Shown here piece after piece: positions 17,365-26,237 of a stretch of DNA of 60,065 nucleotides; the stretch's first letter is position 1, and every line of letters begins with the position of its first letter. A program made the translations under genes and the position numbers. The notes beneath the pieces were generated by a model. That model made no database searches and was not told the DNA's origin. It worked only from the letters and a program-made list of their open reading frames with translations. Location: the NCBI GenBank assembly GCA_910574885.1, contig CAJTDD010000029.1, positions 1-60,065 of the forward strand, in the 5' to 3' direction. The stretch comes from Lachnospiraceae bacterium (GTDB lineage: Bacteria > Bacillota > Clostridia > Lachnospirales > Lachnospiraceae).

Positions 17365-17682
17365 CTACGCCCCGGCACGGCATTTCAGCAGCACACGCCC
17401 ATTGTCAACAAACATCGGTGACGCATCATAAATCTTGAACTCCGTTCCCTTGTACTCCGCATAAAACTCTTTCAAGTTCAATCTGATTTCCTCCATCTTC
17501 CTACAGTTCCGCACCTTGAACACAATCGTGTTCTCTAGTCCGGTCTGCAGGGCGGTGTACTTTTCACTTGTCGCAAGACTTTGAACCTCGCACCAACATT
17601 CATAAAATACCGATGTTTCCTGCTGCCTCCTGCCCCCGATGACCTCCGTTTTCTTTCTGATTATCTTTATTCGTTCGGTCAT
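17365..17682 (-). CDS. Head-tail adaptor (head closure) protein
   Basis: 105 residues. The beta-rich pattern FYECWCEVQSLATSEKYTAL then NTIVFKVRNCRK, ending FVDNGRVLLKCRA, is that of SPP1 gp16/HK97 gp9-type stopper proteins. It overlaps the connector gene by 4 bp. Confidence 0.75.
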   Translation of the reverse strand: MTERIKIIRKKTEVIGGRRQQETSVFYECWCEVQSLATSEKYTALQTGLENTIVFKVRNCRKMEEIRLNLKEFYAEYKGTEFKIYDASPMFVDNGRVLLKCRAGA

Positions 17683-17987
17683 TTGCTACCTCCTTTGTAT
17701 ATCTCTTTCAGCAGCATAGAGGCGACCGCATTTGACACGCCTTTGCTGTCCTTTTGATACTTCTCCCGGTTGTCGTATAACTCTTTTAAGAAAACCAATG
17801 CCAGCAGCCTTTGACGGCTTTTCATGGTGTACGGGTCGAAATCCGGAATTAAATCACCCAACTCCTCAAGCACGGTGTCAAGCAACAATTCAATGATTTC
17901 CGTGTCGTCGTCATAGTCAATGTGATTATACGTTTTGAAATCCGCAATCAATTTCTCTCTGTATTCCTTTTTCTCCTCGTCTGTCAT
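17679..17987 (-). CDS. Head-tail connector protein (gp6-like)
   Basis: 102 residues from MTDEEKKEYREKL; this ATG follows AGGTGAGGCA, while a longer frame lacks a ribosome site. It is all-helical with DDDTEIIELLLDTVLEELGD, matching phage gp6-like adaptor proteins that form a ring under the portal. It directly follows the capsid gene. Confidence 0.75.
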   Translation of the reverse strand: MTDEEKKEYREKLIADFKTYNHIDYDDDTEIIELLLDTVLEELGDLIPDFDPYTMKSRQRLLALVFLKELYDNREKYQKDSKGVSNAVASMLLKEIYKGGSK

Positions 17988-18036
17988 TGCCTCACCTGCT
18001 TTCAACGCAAGGGCGGAATAACCGCCCCGCCCCATG

Positions 18037-19269
18037 CTATCCGTTCACGACCTCCGTGATTTCTCCCTTGACGACCGCATCCATATCCACAGGCTGCACA
18101 TCGAAACGGTCACGGACTTTCACGCCCGTCATATCCTTATCCCACAACCCCGCACCTTTATCATTGAGGTCAATCGTCAGCACATTCCGGTCAAAAAGCG
18201 TCACCGCCTCTTTTAAGTCACCGCAGAAAATGGGATGTTTGTACCCTTTGACGGTCGTTCCGTCCGTGTCAAGAATCGGTGTGGATTTCATCGTCTTTTT
18301 TGACAGCTTGACAATCCGGTATTCACCGAAAAGCAATTTTCCCTTTGTCTGCTGTGTCGGGTCTTTCTGCAAAATATAGTTCCCGTCGGAATCTTTCAGC
18401 TTGTCGAGATAGTTGAACCCGCTCTGATTCGTGAGGACGATTGAGGTTGCTGCAATCGCCGGGTCTAACGTCTCATTGAAAATATCCTTGAGGCTGTCAA
18501 TGTTGGAGACAACAACCTCTTTCCCCTTTGTCATCTCGTTTAATACCTTGAGAATCATCGCATTCCGGGTCGCCTTTGTTTTCTTTGCAATCCATTTGTT
18601 GATGTACGCCATGATATTCGCTGCCGTGTCCTCGAACAGTTCCGCCGTCATCTTGAGGATTCCGCCTTTTTTCTTGATTGTATATTTAATCTGCTTGAAC
18701 ACAGGCTCATCCATTTCCGGGAAATCTGCTGCCTCCTCCACGTTGTCAAACGGCACGGATTCCGCATCAACCTCAATATTCCTGCTGCCCGTCTTGGTTG
18801 TCACGCCCTCGGTGTTGACATACTGTTCAAGATTATCCTCGGAACGGCGTAACTCAATGATGTCGGTTCTGATGTCCTCCGGAATGGTGACACCGATTCC
18901 CATTTCCCCGTCATCATTTGCGGTCGCATCGGATGTCAGAGCGTTCTTGTAGACGGTCGCATCCTCCTCATTGACCTTTGTTCCCATGAATCCCGCCTTG
19001 ACGATATTCACGAACGCTTTCACAAGGTTCTTTTTCTCCGGCTTTTTCTCCCCGCTGATGACATTTGCCGTTCCGTCCTCTAAGCTGTCTTTGATTCCAT
19101 CAAGTGCATCGTCCTCTAAATCGCAGAGCAGGTTGAATTTCTCCTGCAATGCCTTTAATTCGTCCTTTGCTGCCTTTGCCTTTTCCAGTTTCCCGTCATT
19201 CGCAAGGCTCTTGACCTCATTCTTTTTGTCATTGATTGCCTTGAGAAGTTTCTGCATTTCTTTGTTCAT
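18037..19269 (-). CDS. Major capsid protein (HK97 fold)
   Basis: 410 residues. An N-terminal scaffold-like coiled coil (~1-75, KSLANDGKLEKAKAAKDELK) is expected to be removed by the upstream protease. The HK97 capsid body follows, with the IPEDIRTDIIELRRSEDNL helix and the SGFNYLDKLKDSDGNYILQ loop. It is followed by connector genes in standard order. Confidence 0.92.
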   Translation of the reverse strand: MNKEMQKLLKAINDKKNEVKSLANDGKLEKAKAAKDELKALQEKFNLLCDLEDDALDGIKDSLEDGTANVISGEKKPEKKNLVKAFVNIVKAGFMGTKVNEEDATVYKNALTSDATANDDGEMGIGVTIPEDIRTDIIELRRSEDNLEQYVNTEGVTTKTGSRNIEVDAESVPFDNVEEAADFPEMDEPVFKQIKYTIKKKGGILKMTAELFEDTAANIMAYINKWIAKKTKATRNAMILKVLNEMTKGKEVVVSNIDSLKDIFNETLDPAIAATSIVLTNQSGFNYLDKLKDSDGNYILQKDPTQQTKGKLLFGEYRIVKLSKKTMKSTPILDTDGTTVKGYKHPIFCGDLKEAVTLFDRNVLTIDLNDKGAGLWDKDMTGVKVRDRFDVQPVDMDAVVKGEITEVVNG

Positions 19270-19306
19270 GTCATTTTCTCCTTTTCATGATTTTTGTGTT
19301 ACTTTT

Positions 19307-20113
19307 TCAGATTCCGTAATCGTCCAAATCTGCAAGAATCTCCTGTTTTTCCGCCTCGATTCGCTCCTTTTCCCGGTTCTGCATTTCCGCAATCACCGCA
19401 TCGACAATGTCCTTTTTGTCCGTTCCCGATACCTGCTCCGGAATATTTGCGTATTTGTCGAAATAATCGGATGCACAGGCTGCGACTGCTGCCCGCTCCT
19501 CCACTTCCACGTCAAAATACTCCGCCAGTTCCGAACCGTTGAACCATTTCTCCGCCGACATAAAATTCTTGATTTTATCCCGTGTCACGCCCTCTTTGGT
19601 GTGTTCCATGTAGACATCAAGAATAGATTCCTCGCATAGATTCAACTGCTTTATGACAGCCTTGAAATCGTCAGCGTTCCCCCATGCCATACATAGAGGC
19701 TTGTGAATCATCGCTTGCGCTCCCGTCGCAAAATGGAGTTCATCACATGCAAACATGATGACCGATGCGATTGACGCAGCCATACCGTCCACATATCCGA
19801 CTTTGTGACCGTTGTATCTCTTTAACTGGTTATAGATTGCCAATCCCGCAAATACATCACCACCGCCGGAATTAAAATAAATATCAATGTCCTCGCATCC
19901 ATCCAACTGGTTGAGGAAATCCGCAATGTCCTGCGGGCATTTGTCCTCCTCGTACCACATGGATTCCCATGTCGCCGATACAATATCCCCATAGAAATAT
20001 AGGGAACATCTGCCCTGCTCCTCGTCGATGCTTAAATCCAAATAGCCGACGTTCTCGGTTTTCCCGGTTCTTTTATTCTTCTTTGTGAAGTCAAACCTTT
20101 TTTTCTTTGCCAC
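19307..20113 (-). CDS. ClpP-type head maturation protease
   Basis: 268 residues. The ClpP/crotonase-like fold shows DIDIYFNSGGGDVFAGLAIY, the catalytic serine in GMAASIASV and the histidine in AMIHKP. It cleaves the capsid scaffold during head maturation. It lies between portal and capsid, as in HK97-like phages. Confidence 0.9.
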   Translation of the reverse strand: MAKKKRFDFTKKNKRTGKTENVGYLDLSIDEEQGRCSLYFYGDIVSATWESMWYEEDKCPQDIADFLNQLDGCEDIDIYFNSGGGDVFAGLAIYNQLKRYNGHKVGYVDGMAASIASVIMFACDELHFATGAQAMIHKPLCMAWGNADDFKAVIKQLNLCEESILDVYMEHTKEGVTRDKIKNFMSAEKWFNGSELAEYFDVEVEERAAVAACASDYFDKYANIPEQVSGTDKKDIVDAVIAEMQNREKERIEAEKQEILADLDDYGI

Positions 20114-20115
20114 TT

Positions 20116-21525
20116 TTATTCACCTCCTCCCTCTGTCTCCTCGTCCTCTGCGTTGTCCGCATCGTCCGGCTCATTGCTTTCCGGTTCTGCCCCGGTCGTT
20201 TCTTCCTGCTCCTCCGGTTGTTCCTCCGGCTCGTCAGATTCCTCGGTCACTGGTTGACCTTTCGTGTATGCTGCCCCCGCCATAGTCAGCGGAACGATGC
20301 TGCCATTTGCAAACAGTTCATCGCCTCCCGGTGCATCCGACATGTCAAGTTTTCTCCTCGCCTCGTTTGGCTTTATGATTGACCCGCTCACGCCGTTTTT
20401 GAGATATTCCATTTGTGTTTTTGAATCTGTGCGGAATAGCACTTTTTCATTGTATTTATAATAAAATCCGTCGTCCTGTTCATCCTCCGTCTGCATCTTA
20501 TAATTGATTTCCTCCTCATACTGCTTGATGATGAACAACTCCGTGTCAACGTAAAAAGACAACTGCTGCATTTCGCTATTGCTATATGACGACTTATCAT
20601 AGTTATTGATTTGATTAGGTTTCACCCCGAACGCTGCTGCAATCTGCAACGCCGTGTATTTTTTCAGTTCAAAGAACTGTGAATCGGTCAATTTGATGTC
20701 CAGGGGCGTGAGTTTCATCCCCAACGGAACGGGCAGGATTTTCCCGGTATTCTTTGCCCCGCTGCCGAACTCCTCAAATGACTTTATGAGTGCCTCTTTT
20801 GCCTTTTCATTGAGTTCCCCGGTATATTCAAGCGTTGCCTTTGCCGTCAACCCGCTCTCATATAATTTGTTCATGAACTCTTGTGACTGTGCTGCCCCGT
20901 TGACCGTGTCTCTCAAAATCTGCTGCACGGGCAGTCCGGTGATTCCGTCGAATGAAAATGAGGTCTTGAAATGCATCACTTCATCCGTGCTGAAAACATA
21001 TTGCCGTCCGGATGTCGGGTCTGTGTAGACGTACCACAACCGACCCACCCCGGCAAATATGCCCGCATCGTCAACAACTATCTGAACACAATTTGACTGC
21101 ATCACCCACAAATCAATGATTCTGAACTCTCCTCCGTATTTTTTCCGGATGAACTTCTTTCGCATATACACATATGCGTTTCCGTAATGGTTGCGGTTGA
21201 TTTCAACCGTATTCCAAAATACCGTCGGTGTCATGAACGGATTAGGTCTCTTTGTCAGCAGCTTTGACGTGTCCGTTGCCTCTGCCTCAACGATTCCGCC
21301 CTCCGTCCTCTGATAATATTTGATAGGCATTTTTGCAAGCGTCTCCGACAGCATTTTGAGGCAGGTGAAATATGTCACCTCGGATGTCGGTCTTTTTCTC
21401 GTCAGCCCCAAACTTTCAAGGAATGAGCGGGAGTTCAGCGTCATCACGCCCCCGCCGTCCTGCGGTTCTCCCCTCCACCAGTTCATGAACCGCCCTGCAA
21501 GCCTCTGAAATGGATTCACATTCAT
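20116..21525 (-). CDS. Portal protein (HK97 family)
   Basis: 469 residues. Typical segments include FTCLKMLSETLAKMPIKYYQ near the start and AAAFGVKPNQINNYDKSSYS in the stem/clip region. The C-terminus (~430-469) is a highly acidic Glu/Pro tail. It forms the dodecameric DNA channel. It overlaps the terminase gene by 4 bp. Confidence 0.93.
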   Translation of the reverse strand: MNVNPFQRLAGRFMNWWRGEPQDGGGVMTLNSRSFLESLGLTRKRPTSEVTYFTCLKMLSETLAKMPIKYYQRTEGGIVEAEATDTSKLLTKRPNPFMTPTVFWNTVEINRNHYGNAYVYMRKKFIRKKYGGEFRIIDLWVMQSNCVQIVVDDAGIFAGVGRLWYVYTDPTSGRQYVFSTDEVMHFKTSFSFDGITGLPVQQILRDTVNGAAQSQEFMNKLYESGLTAKATLEYTGELNEKAKEALIKSFEEFGSGAKNTGKILPVPLGMKLTPLDIKLTDSQFFELKKYTALQIAAAFGVKPNQINNYDKSSYSNSEMQQLSFYVDTELFIIKQYEEEINYKMQTEDEQDDGFYYKYNEKVLFRTDSKTQMEYLKNGVSGSIIKPNEARRKLDMSDAPGGDELFANGSIVPLTMAGAAYTKGQPVTEESDEPEEQPEEQEETTGAEPESNEPDDADNAEDEETEGGGE

Positions 21526-23318
21526 TCACCACCTTTCTGCATATACTTCTCATATTGTTTAAGCCAATCACTCACCGTCTCATTCACGTCCGGTCTGTAC
21601 TCCTCTTTCATTGCTGCTTTCCATGCGTCAATGATTGCGTCAATCGGGTCGATTCTTTCCGTCGTGATGTCCTTGTCAATCTTGATTTCCCCGTAATTGT
21701 TGGAAATTGTCTTTGCGTTCGCAACCGACCACGTCAACAGTTCATCCACCGGAACAACCTTTTTATTTCCCTCTTTTCCTACCTCGACACCCTCTATTTC
21801 CACATTTCCCGCAAGAATCTCAAGTCTGAAATCCACGGTCGCATCGTTCAACTCTTTCGCTGTCTGTGTCACTGATACAGAATCAAACCCTAACGCCTCA
21901 AGGTCAGACAGGAACGCCGACGCATTGTGCGGGTCGTAACAAATCAACTGCGGTTTCAACCCGTATTCCTTGATTAAATCCTCAAGATATTTGATGATGT
22001 ATTTATAATCTGTTTTAATTCCGCCCAACGTCTCCGTGACCGTCACCAGACCTTTTTCAATCCATAGGTCATACGGAATCTTGTCTGTCTTGATATGTTC
22101 ATCCACCCGTGATTTTGGTATGAATGAATGTGTGTGAACGAAATATTTTTTTACCCCGTCCACTATGTACGGGATAACGATTGCGATTGAGGTCAAATCG
22201 CCTCCGGATGACAGGTCAACCCCGACATAACATTTTGACCCTCTGAAATCTTTCAGCGATTTCAGAACGGCACAGGCTTTCCATGCTGCAATGTCTTTGA
22301 TATACATTGAATTAGACCACTGCATCCACATGTTTAATTGCTTGACAAGGAAATCCCGCAAATCCTCCCCGCCCATGTCACGGGCGGTATGTGCTATCGG
22401 AATCAAATTCTCAAGAGCATCCGCATCAAATTCAAGAATCGGATTCGCTTTCAGCCAGTTCTCCGGCGTGTATAGGTCATCGTCTGCGTCCATCTGTGCG
22501 ATATAGACGAATTGAGCGTCATTTTCAAATACTCCCCGGAGTAGGTTGCAGCAGTATTCATATAGCTTGTAACAGGGCGATTTGAGGTCAAATCCGGCGG
22601 TCGTGATGACAGAAATCAACGCCGACTTTAATTTCTTGATACCGCCCTCAAGCAGTTTATACATCTGATTTGTCTTGTGGGCGTGGTACTCGTCTACAAT
22701 CCCCAAATATGCCCGATGACCGTCAAGTGATTTCGTGTCTCCGGATAATGCCTTGATTTCGGAGTGTGTAATCAGACAGTCAATCGTGTGGTTGTGTTCA
22801 TGCACCTTGAACCACTCCGACAAATCCTCGTCCGAATTGATAAATTTGACGATTTCCTCAAATACGATGTTCGCCTGGTCTTGCTTTGTCGCCGTGCAAA
22901 ATATTTTTCCGTATCTGTACCCGTCAAAATTTCCGTAATAAGCTGCAAGAATACCGTTGATGAATGACTTTCCGTTCTGCCTCCCTAATTGCACATAGGA
23001 AGTACGGAAACGGCGGTATGACTTTTCTTTTGTCCTCCATCCGTTCAGAGACCCCAAAATGAAACACTGGAACGGGAACGCCGTCACATTTTCATTTTCC
23101 TCGCCCTCTGCAATCGTGAGTTCCTCCGCAAAATTGATGATTTCCTCGGATTTCTCAACATCGAAATAATACTTGTATGGTGCAGCTTTCGCCCTCTCAA
23201 GGTCGTCAAGATGCCTCTGACATGCCAGTTTGACAAGTTCCCCCGCCGTTACTTTCCCGGCGACGACATCAAGGGCGTATTGTGTGCATCGGTCGGTTAT
23301 CTTCTCACTTTTCGCCAT
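21522..23318 (-). CDS. Terminase large subunit
   Basis: 598 residues. The ATPase shows a Walker A-like QLGRQNGKSF (~108-117) and Walker B with catalytic acidic residues in LGIVDEYHAH. The nuclease domain begins with YVGVDLSSGGDLTS. It packages DNA and cuts concatemers. The protein is YmfN/HK97-type, consistent with a cos-type phage. Confidence 0.93.
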   Translation of the reverse strand: MAKSEKITDRCTQYALDVVAGKVTAGELVKLACQRHLDDLERAKAAPYKYYFDVEKSEEIINFAEELTIAEGEENENVTAFPFQCFILGSLNGWRTKEKSYRRFRTSYVQLGRQNGKSFINGILAAYYGNFDGYRYGKIFCTATKQDQANIVFEEIVKFINSDEDLSEWFKVHEHNHTIDCLITHSEIKALSGDTKSLDGHRAYLGIVDEYHAHKTNQMYKLLEGGIKKLKSALISVITTAGFDLKSPCYKLYEYCCNLLRGVFENDAQFVYIAQMDADDDLYTPENWLKANPILEFDADALENLIPIAHTARDMGGEDLRDFLVKQLNMWMQWSNSMYIKDIAAWKACAVLKSLKDFRGSKCYVGVDLSSGGDLTSIAIVIPYIVDGVKKYFVHTHSFIPKSRVDEHIKTDKIPYDLWIEKGLVTVTETLGGIKTDYKYIIKYLEDLIKEYGLKPQLICYDPHNASAFLSDLEALGFDSVSVTQTAKELNDATVDFRLEILAGNVEIEGVEVGKEGNKKVVPVDELLTWSVANAKTISNNYGEIKIDKDITTERIDPIDAIIDAWKAAMKEEYRPDVNETVSDWLKQYEKYMQKGGE

Positions 23319-23321
23319 GCT

Positions 23322-23861
23322 TTAATTTGCATATTTCGCAAATTTGTTCTCCGGCTTTTCATCCTTTGGTTTCGGAACTGCCAACCGACAACGGCTCGAT
23401 ACCGTCATCCCGAAATCGGATGCCCCCTGCCGACACTGTTTCATGCATCGGTCTTGTATAATCATGAGACGCTCCCGTTCACCGTTCACGACCTGTTTTG
23501 TTCCGACCTGCACACGTTCATCTTTGCCCGTGTCCGGATTCTTTTTCGTCTCATATACCGGAACATCTAACATCAACGGCGTTTCCCTTATCTGCTCCGT
23601 GATTTCAAGATACTGCTCCTGTGCTATGAGCAGCCTTGCCAATGCATCACAATCCACATTCGCAATCAACTTGATTTCAAGCAGTTCCTTTGCCAGTTTC
23701 CGGAATTTCTTTTTGAGGTCTGCCGTCAGATATGCCGGAGGCTTGACTTTGTCGTTCGGTGCAGTCACCTCGGAATTTTTTCTCGCCTCAATTTCTGCTT
23801 TTGTGAGGTGTTTTTTGCCTTTCATAACCACCAAATCAATAGGCTGTTTCTGTCCTGCCAT
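23322..23861 (-). CDS. Terminase small subunit (P27 family)
   Basis: 179 residues. The pattern PPAYLTADLKKKFRKLAKEL then VDCDALARLLIAQEQYLEI is that of P27-like small terminases, which recognise the packaging site. It ends four bases before the large subunit gene. Confidence 0.85.
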   Translation of the reverse strand: MAGQKQPIDLVVMKGKKHLTKAEIEARKNSEVTAPNDKVKPPAYLTADLKKKFRKLAKELLEIKLIANVDCDALARLLIAQEQYLEITEQIRETPLMLDVPVYETKKNPDTGKDERVQVGTKQVVNGERERLMIIQDRCMKQCRQGASDFGMTVSSRCRLAVPKPKDEKPENKFAKYAN

Positions 23862-23940
23862 TGCAACGTCAATCCCCCTTTCCTCCTAGAGTTAGAGCGG
23901 TTTCGTGTCACATTCTGACACCACCTCCGGCGTACCCCGT

Positions 23941-24450
23941 TTACTGAAATTCCCGTGGGGAGTTTTCTCTAAGGAAAAGAGGGGGCGTGACTAATTTTGA
24001 ATCACATAAAACTTTTTCATACCCCCCTGCCTCTCGGAAATGGTAATCAATGAGTGACCTCAACTGTTTTTGTGTTGTCCTCATGCTTATTTTGCTCTTT
24101 TGGTATAGAGCCGTTATGATGCTATGTGAGGATTGATTGAGCGGTATCAAGTTCATAGGATTCAACCGTTGCTCCCAATCCTCCTCAAGTTCAATGATGT
24201 GGTGTACTGGTTCGCATGTGAGGAGTTCATGACGGACATATAAAGCGTATATGTCCACGTTATCAAAAAGACTTATGATGCACTCCCGCATCCGCCTCCA
24301 TTCCCTTGAAACATAGAACTCTGCTGCCCTCTTATCCCTCCGTGTGTTGTTATACACGACGTATCTTGACGGTGTCTTTGCCTCGCACTCCTCGCACATC
24401 TTGAGCGATTGAGGAATCAACTTTCCACACCTGCATGACTTCAATAGCAT
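23941..24450 (-). CDS. HNH endonuclease next to terminase
   Basis: 169 residues. An N-terminal zinc ribbon (C7/C9 region CRCGKLIPQ and CEEC) precedes an HNH core (EPVHHIIELEEDWEQRLNPMNLIPL). HNH proteins beside the terminase genes are needed for cos cleavage in many HK97-like phages. It heads the late packaging operon after a 270-bp non-coding region with phased repeats. Confidence 0.85.
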   Translation of the reverse strand: MLLKSCRCGKLIPQSLKMCEECEAKTPSRYVVYNNTRRDKRAAEFYVSREWRRMRECIISLFDNVDIYALYVRHELLTCEPVHHIIELEEDWEQRLNPMNLIPLNQSSHSIITALYQKSKISMRTTQKQLRSLIDYHFREAGGYEKVLCDSKLVTPPLFLRENSPREFQ

Positions 24451-24562
24451 GTGCCCTCACTCCTCTCCGTCCTGCTGCCTCCTGTGCCTTTACAAGAGGC
24501 GGGCAATAGACCGCAATCCTGCACCCTACCGCCCGCATATAACAGGAGGGCGAACAGGCAAG

Positions 24563-24590
24563 AAAAAAGCGACTGCATCTCTGCAATCGC
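24563..24590 (-). terminator. Intrinsic terminator between early and late operons
   Basis: Minus-strand GCGATTGCA - GAGA - TGCAGTCGC is followed by TTTTTT. It ends the transcript of the microprotein/RHH region before the HNH-terminase operon. The remaining leader (24451-24562) shows no convincing gene. Confidence 0.8.
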
Positions 24591-24642
24591 CCTCTCAACT
24601 GTCCACGTTACCACAATACCACATTTAAACCCTCTTGTGTTC

Positions 24643-24679
24643 ACCATCTTTTCACCACAAAAAAACCACTGTTTTACCA
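24643..24679. repeat. Four ACCA repeats at exact 11-bp spacing (candidate packaging or regulator site)
   Basis: ACCA starts at 24643, 24654, 24665 and 24676, with C/G-rich cores separated by T- or A-runs. Another copy is at 24610, three helical turns away. The repeats lie in the 270-bp gap upstream of the HNH-terminase operon. On one DNA face, they could be bound cooperatively by TerS, a regulator or ParB. Confidence 0.55.
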
Positions 24680-24720
24680 CGTTTTTTACATTGATTTCAC
24701 CCTGTTTTATACATTTCCCC

Positions 24721-24861
24721 TTATTTCTGTAAGTATAAATATATAACCAAACTATAGATTCTCTTTAAATACTCCGGCTTTATCTTTCTAATAATATCCA
24801 CTATTACATTTCTATATATTTCTGCCTCCGTCGCTTTGTTGACACACACATTACTGTTCAT
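24721..24861 (-). CDS. Microprotein, LKRIY family, copy 1
   Basis: 46 residues from MNSNVCVNKATE. This ATG is seven bases from AAAGGAG; an earlier ATG touches the site. The C-terminal half (VDIIRKIKPEYLKRIYSLVI) closely matches two other small ORFs in the prophage at 35077-35190 and 37080-37184. It should form two amphipathic helices. Function is unknown; all copies lie in regulatory parts of the phage. Confidence 0.65.
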   Translation of the reverse strand: MNSNVCVNKATEAEIYRNVIVDIIRKIKPEYLKRIYSLVIYLYLQK

Positions 24862-24886
24862 CGTCATTCTCCTTTCAAAATCGTTC

Positions 24887-24915
24887 TTGAAAGAAGTTCC
24901 CAATCATGATAGAAT
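24887..24915 (+). promoter_or_regulatory. Plus-strand promoter facing against the phage operons
   Basis: TTGAAA (24887-24892), a 17-bp spacer, and TAGAAT (24910-24915). The terminator 26 bases downstream makes a short transcript unit. Confidence 0.6.
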
Positions 24916-24920
24916 ATTTC

Positions 24921-24985
24921 ACGGAAGGAAACTTCTGCTTGGAGTAATCGGTTTACTTGGTAGGTGGTCGATTACTCCTACTTTT
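24921..24985 (+). ncRNA. Candidate ~65-nt phage small RNA
   Basis: From the predicted start near 24921 the RNA begins ACGGAAGGAAACTTC. It ends in a perfect 10-bp stem (GGAGTAATCG / CGATTACTCC, 24941-24950 and 24969-24978) followed by TACTTTTTT. It is transcribed against all neighbours and overlaps the 3' end of the RHH gene by eight bases. It may act on leftward transcripts as antisense or through its GGAAGG segment. Confidence 0.5.
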
Positions 24986-25151
24986 TTGTTTCTTTGACCT
25001 TTTCAACTCCAATCCTAATCAAATCAAGAATTGTATGTCCGCTTTCAGATGAAAATTTCATTATTTCTTCTTTTTCTGCCTTTGTAACTCGAACGTAAAT
25101 TCTATCATTCATCGGATTGTCGGTTTTAGGTCTGCCTGTTCGTGGCGACAC
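24978..25151 (-). CDS. Small ribbon-helix-helix (CopG-like) regulator
   Basis: 57 residues from GTG (MSPRTGRPKTDNPMNDRIYV), preceded by GAGGTGAGAAAC. The RIYVRVTKAEKEEIMKFSSE segment fits the RHH fold (beta strand then two helices). Two copies of TGTGCGAACAA overlap its promoter, suggesting autoregulation. It sits at the junction of early and late regions. Confidence 0.8.
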   Translation of the reverse strand: MSPRTGRPKTDNPMNDRIYVRVTKAEKEEIMKFSSESGHTILDLIRIGVEKVKETKK

Positions 25152-25168
25152 GTTTCTCACCTCACTTT

Positions 25169-25211
25169 TTGTTCGCACATTAAATATAATATTGTTCGCA
25201 CAAAAAGTCAA
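25169..25211 (-). promoter_or_regulatory. Promoter with two operator repeats for the RHH regulator
   Basis: On the minus strand TTGACT (25211-25206), 17 bp, TATATT (25188-25183). The 11-mer TGTGCGAACAA occurs at 25202-25192 inside the spacer and again at 25179-25169 around the start point, 23 bp apart. This is a typical autorepression layout. Confidence 0.7.
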
Positions 25212-25218
25212 GCATTTT

Positions 25219-25644
25219 TTAAAATTTCTCTATGATTGCCCTTGCGCCGAACAATTTCACTGAAAGTTTCTGAACCATACTTTTACACCATCGTTTCGGA
25301 GAATTTTTGCCACAATTATTTTCTCTTGCAATATCCTCATATGTTTTTCCTTTAATGTATATAGCCTCAAGAGCCTCATATTTGTACGCCTCACCTGCTG
25401 CCTCCGCATCTTCTTTCAATGACGCAAGAGCCTGTTTTAGATGGTAATACAAGATTATTGTTTCCGCCTTACATTCTTTAATTGACTGTAAGAATGCCTT
25501 TTCTGCCGATATGTTATATTTGTCTATATCTGGAATCTGTGAGACCTCCGACACCGCATCATTGATATACCGCTCCATTTCCCGGTAATTCTCAAGATAC
25601 AGATATGTCTTTCCGATGACCGTCTGTTCTTTTTCCTTTTCCAC
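25219..25644 (-). CDS. Late transcription regulator (ArpU / sigma-70 region 4-like)
   Basis: 141 residues. The C-terminal third is a helix-turn-helix with EAIYIKGKTYEDIARENNCG and KNSPKRWCKSMVQKL, as in ArpU/RinA-type phage activators of late genes. The N-terminal part is helical. It stands at the end of the early operon and ahead of the late genes, which supports a late-switch role. Confidence 0.75.
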   Translation of the reverse strand: MEKEKEQTVIGKTYLYLENYREMERYINDAVSEVSQIPDIDKYNISAEKAFLQSIKECKAETIILYYHLKQALASLKEDAEAAGEAYKYEALEAIYIKGKTYEDIARENNCGKNSPKRWCKSMVQKLSVKLFGARAIIEKF

Positions 25645-25667
25645 TCTGATTCCTCCGTTTCTTTCCT

Positions 25668-26237
25668 TTATTCGTCCTTTTCTTCCCGCAGGATATACTC
25701 ATTCTGCAGGCGTTGCAATTCTATCAAGCCTCTCTTGAACTCAATGTCATCGCCATTCATGCAAATGTCGAAAAGTTCCTCATACTTCTCAATATTGTCA
25801 AATATGAACCTTGCCTCTGCTGCCGTCCGGCTCTCATTGAGGAACATCCCTTTGACCGCCTCTTTCATTGCCTCACACCGCAATCTCTCCTCCTCGGATG
25901 CCGGGGGCGTTTCTGAAATCATGTTATTGTATGATTTTTCGATTGCATCCGAAATCGGTTGTTTCCACCCGAACCCCATACCGCACAACTGAATTTCAAT
26001 ATCCTCAAATGTGTTCCCCTGTGCAATTCCCGTGATTTTGATTTCCCTGTTGGTGAGGGAAATCAAATCATCATCATACATTTTCATGAAATACTCAAAC
26101 ATCTTGTCGAAATTCTCTCTTTGCGTGATATGAAACTCCGGTTTTTCAATTCCTGTTTGTGTGAGCCTCATTCCGATATATCTTGCCCCGACCGACTTTG
26201 CATTGATAAATAATGCCTTTAATGCGCTTTTATTCAT
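25668..26237 (-). CDS. Phage early protein of unknown function
   Basis: 189 residues. The N-terminal half is alpha/beta (GARYIGMRLTQTGIEKPEFH, MYDDDLISLTNREIKITGIAQG). The C-terminal half is helical and acidic. It overlaps the ParB gene by 4 bp. I recognise it as a recurrent clostridial phage protein but cannot name a function. Confidence 0.6.
   Translation of the reverse strand: MNKSALKALFINAKSVGARYIGMRLTQTGIEKPEFHITQRENFDKMFEYFMKMYDDDLISLTNREIKITGIAQGNTFEDIEIQLCGMGFGWKQPISDAIEKSYNNMISETPPASEEERLRCEAMKEAVKGMFLNESRTAAEARFIFDNIEKYEELFDICMNGDDIEFKRGLIELQRLQNEYILREEKDE

Noticed and set aside
24441..24680. 79-residue ORF upstream of the HNH gene
   Set aside because: It runs through a strong terminator and has no ribosome site; treated as non-coding leader.
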